Assembly (NCBI GenBank): GCA_937958185.1
Contig: CALFFN010000028.1
Span: forward strand, 78,207 to 142,206
DNA length: 64,000 nt
From: an uncultured Neglectibacter sp.
GTDB taxonomy: Bacteria; Bacillota; Clostridia; Oscillospirales; Acutalibacteraceae
Direction: 5' to 3'
Shown one piece after another: positions 49,830 to 58,889 of this stretch. The position numbers and the translations under genes were made by a program. The notes below the pieces were generated by a model. That model ran no database searches, was not told where the DNA came from, and saw only the letters and a list, made by a program, of their open reading frames with translations. How positions within the stretch are numbered: the first letter of the stretch is position 1; each line of letters opens with the position of its first letter.

Positions 49830-49897
49830 ATCCTCCCACCGATGGCGGGAAGCCTTCCCTCCCCTCGGCAAAACCTGACAAAGCCCGGCTTTTTTTC
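49810..49897 (-). terminator. Terminator of the rsmE-SDR unit
   Basis: AAAAAAGCCGG..TTTGTCA pairs with TGACAAA..CCGGCTTTTTTT over a branched loop. On the minus strand it ends in a T run just past the SDR stop at 49904. Confidence 0.65.
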
Positions 49898-49903
49898 CGC
49901 AAA

Positions 49904-50629
49904 TTATAATGCAAATCCACCGCCGACCCCCAGCACCTGCCCGGTGACAAAGGTGTTTTCCGCAAGGAACAGCATGGCGTCCGCCACCTCCTCCGGCGTG
50001 CCGATCCGCCCTAAGGGCGTTTCTTCCTCCAACGCCTGCATATCCTCCGCTGACAGGTCTCCGTTCATGGGAGTGTCTATCACGCCAGGGGAAACGCAGT
50101 TCACCCGAACGCCAGAGGGGCCCACCTCCTTCGCCAGCGCCCTGGTCAGCCCGATCACCGCCGCTTTTGAGGCGGAATACGCTGCTTCGCAGGAAGCCCC
50201 CACCTCACCCCAGATGGAAGCCACGTTGATGATGTTCCCCCTGTGCTGCCGGAGCATGGGCGGCAGCGCCCTGCGGCAGCACAGGAAAACGCCGGTACAG
50301 TTCACGGCGAACAGCCCGTTCCAGTCCCCCAGGCTCATGTCGGGCAGCAGACCCTTCCAGTCCGCCCCGGCGTTGTTGACCACCGTGTCCAAAAAGCCGA
50401 AGTGCTTCTCCGCCCGGCAGAACAGCTCCTCCACCTGCCGCTCGTCCTTTAAGTCTGCGGGAAAAATCTCCGCGTCGCCGCCCAGCAGCTTGATCTGCTC
50501 TGCCGTTTCCCTGGCAGCGGCTTCCCCGGTGTGAAAATGCAGCGCCACGCCCCAGCCCTGCCTGGCAAACGCCAGCGCCGCGGCTCTTCCGATCCCGCCG
50601 GACGCCCCGGTGATCAGCACATTGCTCAT
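49904..50629 (-). CDS. Short-chain dehydrogenase/reductase (FabG-like)
   Basis: A 241-residue SDR. TGASGGIGRAA binds the cofactor, NNAGADWKG follows, then NVASIWG and catalytic YSASKAA. It resembles FabG paralogues such as YmfI rather than the operon's own FabG. It overlaps rsmE by 4 bp and ends before the fab promoter. Substrate unknown. Confidence 0.82.
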   Translation of the reverse strand: MSNVLITGASGGIGRAAALAFARQGWGVALHFHTGEAAARETAEQIKLLGGDAEIFPADLKDERQVEELFCRAEKHFGFLDTVVNNAGADWKGLLPDMSLGDWNGLFAVNCTGVFLCCRRALPPMLRQHRGNIINVASIWGEVGASCEAAYSASKAAVIGLTRALAKEVGPSGVRVNCVSPGVIDTPMNGDLSAEDMQALEEETPLGRIGTPEEVADAMLFLAENTFVTGQVLGVGGGFAL

Positions 50630-51354
50630 AATTCAAACTCCCCCCGTTCATATAAAATCGCGGAAAGCGCCGCTAAAGGCGCTGTTTCCGTCCGTAAAAT
50701 GCGGCTGCCCAGCGTGAGCAGCTTCGCGCCGCAGCTTTCCGCCAGCGCCGCTTCCTCCGGGGCAAAGCCGCCCTCAGGTCCCACAAACAGAAACAATCGG
50801 TCCCCTGCCGTTTGCAGCGCTTCCTTCAGGCTGGCTGTGCCGTTTTCATAGCAGAATAAAATCGTTCCCCGGGCGGCGGCAAGCTCCAGCGCCTTTTGCA
50901 AGGGCAGCGGGGGTAAAACCTCCGGCACCCTGCCCCTGCCGCTTTGCTGGGCGGCTTCCAGCGCCACCTTTTGCAGCCGCGCCAGTTTCTTTTCCATGGA
51001 TTTTCCGTCCGGGCGGGAGATGCACCGGGCGCTTTCCACCGGCAGGATCTCCACCGCGCCCAGCTCCACAGATTTCTGCACCACGGTTTCCAGCTTGTCC
51101 CCCTTGGGGAAGCACTGGCACACCGTCACCCGGGTTTTCGGCTCGCCCCGGCTGTCAACCACCCTGTCCACCCGGACCAGGGCGCCGTCCTCCCGGCATT
51201 CCAGCAGGGTGCACAGGAAATCCTTTCCCGTTCCGGCGCAGAGGACCGCAGTCTCTCCCGGGCGCATTCGCAGCGACCGCACCATGTGCAGCCCGTTTTC
51301 CCCGCCCACGAAATATTCCCCTGCGGGCTCCTGTTCCACAAAAAATCTGGGCAT
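50626..51354 (-). CDS. rsmE: 16S rRNA m3U1498 methyltransferase
   Basis: A 242-residue SPOUT methyltransferase with a PUA-like N-terminal domain (HMVRSLRMRPGE) and the knot domain: KSVELGAVEILPVESARC, FVGPEGGFAPEEAALAE and LGSRILRTETAPLAAL, the RsmE signature. It methylates N3 of U1498 in 16S rRNA. ATG 51354 is chosen because MPRFFVE is the conserved start and AAGGAG precedes it. Confidence 0.92.
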   Translation of the reverse strand: MPRFFVEQEPAGEYFVGGENGLHMVRSLRMRPGETAVLCAGTGKDFLCTLLECREDGALVRVDRVVDSRGEPKTRVTVCQCFPKGDKLETVVQKSVELGAVEILPVESARCISRPDGKSMEKKLARLQKVALEAAQQSGRGRVPEVLPPLPLQKALELAAARGTILFCYENGTASLKEALQTAGDRLFLFVGPEGGFAPEEAALAESCGAKLLTLGSRILRTETAPLAALSAILYERGEFEL

Positions 51355-51472
51355 GGCTGGCTTCTCCTTTTCCTGGGGTTTTCCTTTTCTGCATTGTACC
51401 TTTCCCGCCCGTATTTTGTCAATGCCGCCGGTTCCCAGATTGTTCATGACTTTTTCATTCTTTTGTGCTATA

Positions 51473-51507
51473 CTAGTCGTTAGTTATTAGTTGTTAGTTG
51501 TTAGACG
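51473..51507. repeat. Heptamer array, five units (TTAGTTG type)
   Basis: CTAGTCG, TTAGTTA, TTAGTTG, TTAGTTG, TTAGACG in register, in the divergent gap between rsmE and the lipoprotein gene. Confidence 0.8.
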
Positions 51508-51552
51508 CCTTTCGGCACCTGTAAAAAAGTTAAATCATTGGGAGGGGAGATC

Positions 51553-52935
51553 ATGAAACGACGTATTGCCACCGGGCTGATCGCGGTCTGCCTGCTGCTG
51601 TGCTGCTCCGGCTGCTCCTTTTCCTCCTTTGATACCAAAAACCTTATGGCGCCTCCCAAGGTCAATGAGGACCAGCGGGCGATCCAGGAGCTGCTGCAGG
51701 GCGACCGCCCGGATATCTCCTTCGTCTATCCCCAAAACGGCGAGTACCGTTCCGCCGTTATCATGCACGATTTCACCGGGGACGGGGTAAAGGACGCCGT
51801 GGGCTTTACTTCCTCCGACAACAGCAACCCCGGCGGCGTGGAGGTGCAGTTCCTGGTAAAAACCGAAACGGGCTGGGAATCCATTGCCACCTTCCAGAAC
51901 ACCGCCCTGCAGGTGGACAGGGTCTGCTTCGGCAAGCTTTCCCAAACGGGGCGCAGCCTGGTGCTCATCGGCTGGGGCAGCACCGCCGGGACCACCGGGC
52001 GCACCGCCGCGGTCAACGCCTATGTCTGCGGGCTCAGCGGCAGCGTTACGGAATACCCGCTGGGGGCTTACGCGGAAATGGCTGTCACCGATTTCAACAA
52101 CGACGGCGTGCAGGAGGTCTTCACCGTGGATAAATTCCTTCCCGCCGAGGCGGAGGGGGACGAGCCCACCCCTGCCAGGGCAAGGCTTTTCGCCTGGAAC
52201 AGGGGCGGCATGGAGGAAATCTACAGCGTGGACGCGGACAACTCCATTTCCAGCTACCTGTCCGCCACCTTTGGACAGTTGACCGCCTCCCTCTACGGCG
52301 TGGTGCTGGACGGCATGAAGGCGGACGGCAGCATCAGCACCCAGGTTTTTTACTGGGACCAGGATTCCCTGCAAAACGCCCCGGAGGGGGTCAATACCGA
52401 GGAATACAATAACCCGTTCCTGCGCCCCTCGTCCTCACCCATTCTGTCGAGGGACTTAAACGGCGACGGCATTTTGGAGATACCTACCATATCCACGCCG
52501 CCGGAGCTGCCCGTGGAGACCGTGCCGGACGCCACCAGCTATCAGGTGAACTGGCGCCGCTTCCAGCCCGGTTCCCAGCAGCACCGCACCGTGCTGCGCA
52601 CCATGATGAATCCCACGGAAAACTACTGGTTCCGCCTTCCCCTTTCCCTGGCGGGAAAGATCGCCTCCACCAACGACACCGCCCGGCGCACGGTGACCTA
52701 TATGGAAATTATCCAGTCGGAGGAAGACGGCAGCTACCTGCTGGGGCAGCCGCTGTTCGCCATTCGGGTGTTTACCCGTTCCGCCTGGGAGAGCCGGGGC
52801 GCCAGCAGCGGCTATGAACAGCTTGCCGCGCAGAGCGATTCCGTTTACGGCATTCAGGTGTTTACCAGAGACAGCGTTATGCTGCAAAGCATTGCGCAGA
52901 TCAAGGAAAATTTCAAGCTTCTCAGCGAATCCTAG
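51553..52935 (+). CDS. Secreted lipoprotein with FG-GAP/Ca-binding-like repeats
   Basis: A 460-residue lipoprotein. A signal peptide of about 22 residues ends in the lipobox LCCSGC. The body has at least three acidic loops of the integrin/FG-GAP or dockerin type (DFTGDGVKD, DFNNDGVQE, DLNGDGILE), suggesting a Ca2+-binding beta-propeller. It faces the outside and lies 71 bp before a two-component system, so it may be a sensory or wall-related partner. ATG 51553 follows GGAGGGGAG. Confidence 0.75.
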   Translation: MKRRIATGLIAVCLLLCCSGCSFSSFDTKNLMAPPKVNEDQRAIQELLQGDRPDISFVYPQNGEYRSAVIMHDFTGDGVKDAVGFTSSDNSNPGGVEVQFLVKTETGWESIATFQNTALQVDRVCFGKLSQTGRSLVLIGWGSTAGTTGRTAAVNAYVCGLSGSVTEYPLGAYAEMAVTDFNNDGVQEVFTVDKFLPAEAEGDEPTPARARLFAWNRGGMEEIYSVDADNSISSYLSATFGQLTASLYGVVLDGMKADGSISTQVFYWDQDSLQNAPEGVNTEEYNNPFLRPSSSPILSRDLNGDGILEIPTISTPPELPVETVPDATSYQVNWRRFQPGSQQHRTVLRTMMNPTENYWFRLPLSLAGKIASTNDTARRTVTYMEIIQSEEDGSYLLGQPLFAIRVFTRSAWESRGASSGYEQLAAQSDSVYGIQVFTRDSVMLQSIAQIKENFKLLSES

Positions 52936-53006
52936 CGGCAAGCCGCCTCAGGCGCTGAAGTCCCAGCTTTTCGTGATTTCCCCCTAACTGAAAGGAGAAC
53001 TGTTCC

Positions 53007-53711
53007 ATGAAAAAAATACTGGTGGTAGAAGACGAACAGAACATTCGGGAATTTGTAGTCATCAACCTGGAGCGCGCCGGTTACCAGACCGTGGAAGCGG
53101 AAAACGGCGAGCAGGCGCTGGAGCTGTACCAGAGCGCCCAGGGAGATTTCGACGTGGCAGTGCTGGATATCATGATGCCCGGCGCTTACGACGGGCTGGC
53201 TGTCTGCAAGGAGCTGCGCCGGCAGAACAGCTCCATCGGCATTATCCTGCTCAGCGCCCGCACCCAGGAAATGGACAAGGTGAGCGGGCTGATGATGGGC
53301 GCGGACGATTACGTGACCAAGCCCTTCTCCCCCTCCGAGCTGGTGGCGCGGGTGGACGCCGTGTACCGCCGGGTGGCGCTTGCCGCCAGGAACCGGGAAA
53401 ACAATGTGGTGGACGAGCTGCGGTCCGGGGATTTTACCCTGAACCTGCGCAACCGCTCCCTGAAAAAAGGCGACAAGCCCATTGAGCTGACGCAGGTGGA
53501 ATTTCAAATCATGGAGTATTTCTTTTCCAATCCCGGCGTCGCCCTGCCCCGGGGGGATATTTTGAAGCACGTTTGGGGCGGTGGCTATGTGGGCGAGGAA
53601 AAAATCGTGGACGTGAACATTCGCCGCCTGCGCATGAAGGTGGAGGAGCAGCCCTCCGCCCCTGCCCATATCGTCACCGTGTGGGGGCTGGGGTACCGCT
53701 GGGAAGTTTAG
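53007..53711 (+). CDS. OmpR-family response regulator
   Basis: A 234-residue regulator. The receiver has VVEDEQ, the phospho-acceptor Asp54 in VLDIMMPG, and Lys in VTKPF (near 105). The C-terminal winged helix (about 135-232) ends HIVTVWGLGYRWEV. It is partnered with the kinase gene downstream. Its TAG stop is part of a heptamer array that starts at 53708. Confidence 0.93.
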   Translation: MKKILVVEDEQNIREFVVINLERAGYQTVEAENGEQALELYQSAQGDFDVAVLDIMMPGAYDGLAVCKELRRQNSSIGIILLSARTQEMDKVSGLMMGADDYVTKPFSPSELVARVDAVYRRVALAARNRENNVVDELRSGDFTLNLRNRSLKKGDKPIELTQVEFQIMEYFFSNPGVALPRGDILKHVWGGGYVGEEKIVDVNIRRLRMKVEEQPSAPAHIVTVWGLGYRWEV

Positions 53712-53861
53712 TTGTTAGCTGTTAGTTGTTAGTAATTAGAAGAAGGGCAAAGGCGGTAACCGCGGGACTGATTTTTCATGAAAAATTTCCCAGCTGAAAG
53801 GAAAACGGTTCCCCTGTTCTAAATATCCAGTATCCAGAATCCAGCGTCCAGCATCTAAAAT
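53708..53861. repeat. Paired heptamer arrays between response regulator and kinase genes
   Basis: Array 1: TTAGTTG, TTAGCTG, TTAGTTG, TTAGTAA, TTAGAAG (53708-53742). Array 2: CCAGTAT, CCAGAAT, CCAGCGT, CCAGCAT, CTAAAAT (53827-53861). The 76-bp spacer contains TTTTTCATGAAAAA. The two arrays belong to different sequence types. Confidence 0.85.
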
Positions 53862-53883
53862 CGCGTCGAAAGGAGGGGGATCC

Positions 53884-55377
53884 GTGACAAAAACAAGGAA
53901 AAGCATTTCCCGCCGGTGGTTCGTGAACACCATAGGCGTGGCGTTTGCCGTGCTCACCATTTCCATCGTTTCCCTGTCCATCACGGCGCAGACCTCCACC
54001 TACAGCGGCATTGAGCAGGCGTTGACCGGGCGTGTGGACGAGCTGCTGAACTGGCTTTCCGCCGACAGCGGGGGATATGGCAGCGTATCGGAATTTACCG
54101 CCGTCGCCCGGGATTACATCGAGCAGTTCCGCGATAAAAACGAAATGGAGATCATGGCGCTGAACCGCACCGGCAGCGTGTTCACCACCTCCACGGGCTT
54201 TGAGCCCGACCAGTCTCAGGATATGCCGGATTACGAAGCCGCCCTGTTCAGCCCGGAAAATTCCGGCAAATGGGTGGGAGAGCTCAATTCCGGCGAGCGG
54301 GTCATGGCGATCACCCGGGTGATCCGGGACGACGGCGGGGGGCTGATTGGCTCCGTCCGTTACCTGGTTTCCCTGGAAAAAGCGGACCAGCAGATCGGCA
54401 GGACCGTTCTGGCGCTGGTGGCGGCGGGCATTTTTATCATGCTGCTCATCAGCCTGTCCGGCATGTATTTTATCCGTTCCATCCTTCTCCCGGTGCGGCA
54501 GGTCAGCGCCGGGGCAAAGCAGATCGCCGGGGGCAATTTTGACGTGCGTATCCCAAAGGCGCGGGACGACGAGCTGGGCGACCTGTGCGATTCCATCAAC
54601 GACATGGCGGGAGAGCTTGCCGCCACGGAGCAGATGAAAAACGACTTTATTTCCTCCGTGTCCCACGAGCTGCGCACCCCCCTGACCGCCATCAAGGGCT
54701 GGGCGGAAACGCTGCAAAGCGGCACGGAGCCCAAAACCACCGAAAAGGGCGTGAATGTGATCATTCGCGAGTCGGAACGCCTTTCCGGGCTGGTGGAGGA
54801 GCTGCTGGATTTCTCCCGTCTGCAAAGCGGGCGAATGCGCCTGCTGGTATCCCGCATTGATATCCTGGCGGAGCTGGACGAGGCGGTCTATCTGTTCACC
54901 GAGCGCGCCAGAACAGAGCAAAAGCAGCTGAATTATGAAGAAAACACGGTGCTGTCCCCTGTTTACGGCGATGTGAACCGCCTGCGGCAGGTCTTTGTCA
55001 ATATTATCGACAACGCCTTGAAATATACGGAAGCCGGGGGAGAGATCACCGTGTCCTCCGCGGAGGAAAACGGCAGTATCCGTGTAACGATCCGCGATAC
55101 GGGCTGCGGCATTCCCGAGGAACACCTTCCCAACGTAAAGAAGAAATTCTATAAAGCCAATCAGCTGGTCCGGGGCTCCGGCATTGGGCTGGCGGTGGCG
55201 GACGAGATCATCGCCATGCACGGCGGCACGCTGGAGGTGACAAGCCAGGTGGGCGTGGGCACCACCGTCACCATCAGCCTGCCTACCTGCGAAACGCTGG
55301 AAGCCCACCCGGAGCGCGTCGACACCCCGGAGATCCAAAAATTGCTTCAGGAAAGGAACGAGCAGAACCATGAGTAA
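53884..55377 (+). CDS. Membrane sensor histidine kinase
   Basis: A 497-residue kinase. The first membrane helix is at about 17-36, an extracellular sensor domain at 37-165, and the second helix at about 175-200. A HAMP domain (RSILLPVRQVSAGAKQIAGG) precedes HisKA with the phosphorylated His261 in SSVSHELRTPL. HATPase follows with NIIDNALKYT, DTGCGIP and GSGIGLAVADEI. GTG start behind AGGAGG. It overlaps the DUF1385 gene by 8 bp. The stimulus is unknown. Confidence 0.93.
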   Translation: MTKTRKSISRRWFVNTIGVAFAVLTISIVSLSITAQTSTYSGIEQALTGRVDELLNWLSADSGGYGSVSEFTAVARDYIEQFRDKNEMEIMALNRTGSVFTTSTGFEPDQSQDMPDYEAALFSPENSGKWVGELNSGERVMAITRVIRDDGGGLIGSVRYLVSLEKADQQIGRTVLALVAAGIFIMLLISLSGMYFIRSILLPVRQVSAGAKQIAGGNFDVRIPKARDDELGDLCDSINDMAGELAATEQMKNDFISSVSHELRTPLTAIKGWAETLQSGTEPKTTEKGVNVIIRESERLSGLVEELLDFSRLQSGRMRLLVSRIDILAELDEAVYLFTERARTEQKQLNYEENTVLSPVYGDVNRLRQVFVNIIDNALKYTEAGGEITVSSAEENGSIRVTIRDTGCGIPEEHLPNVKKKFYKANQLVRGSGIGLAVADEIIAMHGGTLEVTSQVGVGTTVTISLPTCETLEAHPERVDTPEIQKLLQERNEQNHE

Positions 55378-56308
55378 AAAAATCACGTCCATTGGCGGAC
55401 AGGCCCTGATGGAGGGCATTATGATGGTGGGTCCCCGCCGCACGGTGGCTGCCTTTTGCAGCGAAACGGGGGAAATCTCCACCGAGGATATCGAATACAC
55501 CCGCATCACCCAGAAATATCCCATTTTGGGGAAACCCTTTCTTCGGGGGATTTTCGCCATGATAGATTCCTTCCGCATGGGCTACAAGGCGCTTTCCCTC
55601 TCTGCCGACAAGATCACCGAGGACACCGGCGAGGAGGAGCTGACCGGGCTTGACAAGTGGCTCAATGACCATCTGGGCGAAAAAATGACCGGGATCATCA
55701 TGGGCGTCGGCGCCGTGCTGGGCGTAGCGCTGGCGATTTTGCTGTTCTTCTTCCTGCCCACCTGGCTCTTTAACCTGCTGGAAGCCGCCGTGCCCGCCGA
55801 AATCGGAGGGTTCCGCTCCATTTTTGAGGGCGTTCTGCGCATTGGCATTTTTGTGGGGTATATCCTGCTGATCTCCCTCATGCCAGATATCAAGCGCACC
55901 TTTCAGTATCACGGCGCGGAGCACAAAACTATTTTCTGCTATGAAAACGACCTGCCCCTGACAGTGGAAAACGTGAAAAAGCAGGGGCGCTTCCACCCCC
56001 GCTGCGGCACAAGTTTTTTGATCCTCATGCTGCTTTTGAGCATTATCGTGGGCTTTTTCATTCCCTTTTCCAATCCCGTTGTGCGCACGCTGGTAAAGCT
56101 TTTGTGCATTCCCGTCATTGTAAATATCGGTTATGAAATCCAGAAATACTCCGCCCGCCACCCAAACAGCCCGATCCGTTTCCTGGTGGCGCCCGGGCTG
56201 TGGATGCAGCGCATTACCGTAAAAGAGCCGGACGACAAGATGATAGAAGCCGCCATCACCGCCATGGAAGCGGTGATCCCGGAAAACGGCGAGGACCTGA
56301 TCCAATGA
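55370..56308 (+). CDS. DUF1385 (YqhQ-like) membrane protein
   Basis: A 312-residue protein of the DUF1385 family: IGGQALMEGIMMVGP at the start, membrane helices near 110-135, 155-175 and 215-250, and YHGAEHKTIFCYE with conserved His/Glu. Its role is unknown but in Firmicutes it regularly sits beside prmC and prfA. It overlaps both the kinase gene and prmC. Confidence 0.9.
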   Translation: MSKKITSIGGQALMEGIMMVGPRRTVAAFCSETGEISTEDIEYTRITQKYPILGKPFLRGIFAMIDSFRMGYKALSLSADKITEDTGEEELTGLDKWLNDHLGEKMTGIIMGVGAVLGVALAILLFFFLPTWLFNLLEAAVPAEIGGFRSIFEGVLRIGIFVGYILLISLMPDIKRTFQYHGAEHKTIFCYENDLPLTVENVKKQGRFHPRCGTSFLILMLLLSIIVGFFIPFSNPVVRTLVKLLCIPVIVNIGYEIQKYSARHPNSPIRFLVAPGLWMQRITVKEPDDKMIEAAITAMEAVIPENGEDLIQ

Positions 56309-57162
56309 CCTGCCGGGAGCTGTATTTAGCCGCCCGAAAACAGCTTGGGGACGCCGGCATAGAAGACCCCGGCACGGACAGCCTGCTGCTGGCGGAAGCC
56401 TTTTTGGGTCTGAACCGCACCGGGCTTGCCCTGCACGGCGGGGAAACCCCGGAAAAGGAGCGGGAATCCGCTTTCCTTGCCGCGGTGCAGGAGCGCCTTG
56501 CCCGCCGCCCCCTCCAATACATTTTGGGCAGCTGGGAATTTATGGGGCTGACCTTGAAGGTCGGCGAGGGCGTCCTTGTGCCCCGGGAGGATACCACCAC
56601 AGCCGTGGAAGCCCTTGCGCAGCGGCTTTCCGGGCAGCCAGCTCCCCGGGGGCTGGACCTTTGCGCGGGAACGGGCGCCATGGCGCTGGGGCTCTGCACG
56701 CTGCTGCCCCATGCGAAGATCACCTGTCTGGAGCTTTCCGACTGGGCATTTCCTTATTTGGAGCAGAACCTTGCCGCCTATCCCCAGTATGATATCAAAG
56801 CGCGGCGGGGGGACATTTTACAGCCGGAAACGGCGGAACGCTTTCCTCCAAAAAGCCTTGATTTTATTGTGTCCAACCCGCCCTATATCCCCACCGGACA
56901 GCTTGCTTCCCTGCAGCCGGAGGTACGAAACGAGCCTGCTTTGGCGCTGGACGGCGGCGGGGACGGGCTGCGGTTCTACCGCGCGCTCTGTTCCCTGTGG
57001 CTGCCGCTGTTAAAGCCCGGCGGCGTGCTTTCCGTGGAGATCGGCGAGGAGCAGGGGGAAGCTGTTTCCTCCCTGTTTGCCCGCCACGGGCTTGCGCAAA
57101 TTGAAATTTATAAGGACTGGGCAGATTTTGACCGCTGCGTCATCGGCACAGTGCCGGAATAA
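56305..57162 (+). CDS. prmC: Peptide chain release factor glutamine methyltransferase
   Basis: A 285-residue methyltransferase that modifies the GGQ glutamine of release factors. A helical N-terminal domain is followed by the SAM domain with GLDLCAGTGAMALGL and the signature VSNPPYIPT. ATG 56305 overlaps the DUF1385 stop (ATGA). Confidence 0.93.
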   Translation: MTCRELYLAARKQLGDAGIEDPGTDSLLLAEAFLGLNRTGLALHGGETPEKERESAFLAAVQERLARRPLQYILGSWEFMGLTLKVGEGVLVPREDTTTAVEALAQRLSGQPAPRGLDLCAGTGAMALGLCTLLPHAKITCLELSDWAFPYLEQNLAAYPQYDIKARRGDILQPETAERFPPKSLDFIVSNPPYIPTGQLASLQPEVRNEPALALDGGGDGLRFYRALCSLWLPLLKPGGVLSVEIGEEQGEAVSSLFARHGLAQIEIYKDWADFDRCVIGTVPE

Positions 57163-57167
57163 TTTCT

Positions 57168-57196
57168 CCCCCTCGCGGACCGTGCGGGGGATTTTT
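57168..57196 (+). terminator. Terminator after prmC
   Basis: CCCCC..GC/GC..GGGGG stem followed by ATTTTT, six bases past the stop. Confidence 0.85.
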
Positions 57197-57248
57197 CGTG
57201 TTTTTCGAACAATTCCCACAACGGCGCGCGCCTTTCCCTAAAATTCCC

Positions 57249-57278
57249 TTGACCTGTTTCCCTCTCCTAAGATATGAT
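57249..57278 (+). promoter_or_regulatory. Promoter for the AraC/GyrI gene
   Basis: TTGACC (57249-57254), 18 bp, TATGAT (57273-57278). Confidence 0.5.
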
Positions 57279-57366
57279 GGAAATGCCCCGACAAAAGAAA
57301 GCAAGGAAAGTCGGGACAATGTGATAACTTCAGGATATACTTTGCTTACAGCGGAAAGGAATTGCC

Positions 57367-58224
57367 ATGGATTGGACAAAGGCGGTCAGCGAAGCGGTAA
57401 GCTACATGGAAAGTCACCTCACCGAGGATATCACCCTTTCCGATGTGGCGGAGCACGTTGCTATTTCCCCCTTTTATTTTCACAGGGGGTTCAGCCTTCT
57501 GTGCGGCTATTCCGTGATGGAATATGTCCGCAGCCGCAGAATGGCACGGGCAGGGGAAGACCTGCTTGCCACCGGCGCCACCGTGACGGAGCTTGCCATG
57601 AGGTACGGATACGATTCCCCCGACAGCTTTGCAAAAGCCTTTACCCGCTTCCACGGAAGCAGCCCCCTGGCAGTGCGCCGGGAAAATGCGGCGGTCAAAG
57701 CCTTCCCGCCGCTGAAGCTGGCAGTTTCCCTGAAGGGCGGGTGCGGCATGGAGTACCGAATGGTCAAAAAGGAAGCCTTTTCCGTTTGCGGAGTGTCAAG
57801 GGTGTTCCGTTATTCCACGGCAAAGCAGGATATCCCCCTGTTTTGGGAGGAGCATTTCGCCTCAGGAAAGGGAAAAGAAATACTCGGAAGGTTCGGGGTC
57901 AATATTGACCCTGAAATGGGGCACGAGACCTTTGAATATCTGATCGCCGACCTTTACGACCCTGGGTTGGAGCTTCCCGCAGGAACGGTGGTAAAGGCCA
58001 TTCCCGCCTTTACCTGGGCGGTCTTCCCCTGCCGGGGGGCGCTGTCCCATTCCCTGCAAAGCACCAACATCAGGATATTTTCCGAGTGGCTCCCGGCGCT
58101 GCGGGACTATGAATTTGCCGCGGGGTACTGTGTGGAGCTGTACGACGACCCCGCAAAATACCCAAAGGGGACTGCCGACGAAAACTATTACGCTGAAATA
58201 TGGCTCCCTGTCCGCAGAAAATAA
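57367..58224 (+). CDS. AraC-family regulator with GyrI-like effector domain
   Basis: A 285-residue regulator. The N-terminal AraC double helix-turn-helix (residues 5-100) has DVAEHVAISPFYFHRGF and AMRYGYDSPDSFAKAFTRFHG. The C-terminal GyrI-like/BacStim domain (about 125-285) binds small hydrophobic molecules, as in Rob or SoxS-linked regulators. A stand-alone GyrI-like gene follows at 14 bp. Confidence 0.88.
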   Translation: MDWTKAVSEAVSYMESHLTEDITLSDVAEHVAISPFYFHRGFSLLCGYSVMEYVRSRRMARAGEDLLATGATVTELAMRYGYDSPDSFAKAFTRFHGSSPLAVRRENAAVKAFPPLKLAVSLKGGCGMEYRMVKKEAFSVCGVSRVFRYSTAKQDIPLFWEEHFASGKGKEILGRFGVNIDPEMGHETFEYLIADLYDPGLELPAGTVVKAIPAFTWAVFPCRGALSHSLQSTNIRIFSEWLPALRDYEFAAGYCVELYDDPAKYPKGTADENYYAEIWLPVRRK

Positions 58225-58238
58225 CAGGAGGAAACAAC

Positions 58239-58700
58239 ATGGAACTGGAACAATGCAAAAAAGAAGCCTTTACCGTCATTGGCAAAGAGGGCTCTACCCT
58301 GGACGGAGCCGGGTTCATTCAAAAGCTGTGGGACGCCGCAAACTCCCGCTTCCCGGAAATTGAACCGCTGGCAAAGAAGGACGAAAACGGGAAGCTCATA
58401 GGTATCTGGGGAGCGATGTCCGATTTTTCCCGCTCCTTTCAGCCCTGGGAAAATTTTGAACAGGGGCTGTACCTCGCCGGGGCGGAATGCCGGGACGACG
58501 CCGAGTCCCCTGCCGGCTGGACAAAATGGGTCGTGCCCGGGTATGAATATATCCGGGTAAAATGCGACGGCGGCGACGTCTTTTCTCAGGCGCTCTGCTA
58601 TCTGGAGGAGCAGGGGCTTTCCCTGGCAGGCGCCGTTCACGATTTTACCGACCCCCGGACCGGGGAAAACTATATGTACTTTCCCATCAGGCGGCTGTGA
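58239..58700 (+). CDS. Stand-alone GyrI-like small-molecule-binding protein
   Basis: A 153-residue GyrI-like domain protein: KEAFTVIGKEGSTLDG at the start, GLYLAGAECRDD in the middle and YEYIRVKCDG near the end, the usual beta-alpha-beta-beta duplication. AGGAGG precedes ATG 58239. Co-transcribed with the AraC gene and probably a ligand-binding partner or detoxifier; ligand unknown. Confidence 0.8.
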   Translation: MELEQCKKEAFTVIGKEGSTLDGAGFIQKLWDAANSRFPEIEPLAKKDENGKLIGIWGAMSDFSRSFQPWENFEQGLYLAGAECRDDAESPAGWTKWVVPGYEYIRVKCDGGDVFSQALCYLEEQGLSLAGAVHDFTDPRTGENYMYFPIRRL

Positions 58701-58764
58701 GCCGTTTCCCATTGACTTCCCATCAAAGGGTGGTTTTGGAAAGCTCGAAAATTACACGGTCAAA

Positions 58765-58802
58765 AAGTTCCCGCAGGTCAGAACGGACTGCGGGAGTTTT
58801 TC
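58765..58802 (+). terminator. Terminator after the GyrI gene
   Basis: TCCCGCAG/CTGCGGGA stem with an 11-base loop, then a T run. Confidence 0.85.
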
Positions 58803-58820
58803 TGTACGGAAAAGTTTTGC

Positions 58821-58848
58821 TTGACTTTTTGCTGCCCGCTGGTATAAT
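58821..58848 (+). promoter_or_regulatory. Promoter of the AbrB-ABC operon
   Basis: TTGACT (58821-58826), 16 bp, TATAAT (58843-58848). The start region is rich in GTATAAC/CATAC-type repeats that could be an AbrB-like operator. Confidence 0.7.
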
Positions 58849-58889
58849 AAGTATAACTTTTCATACTTTTTATAATAGGAGGTGTTTTC

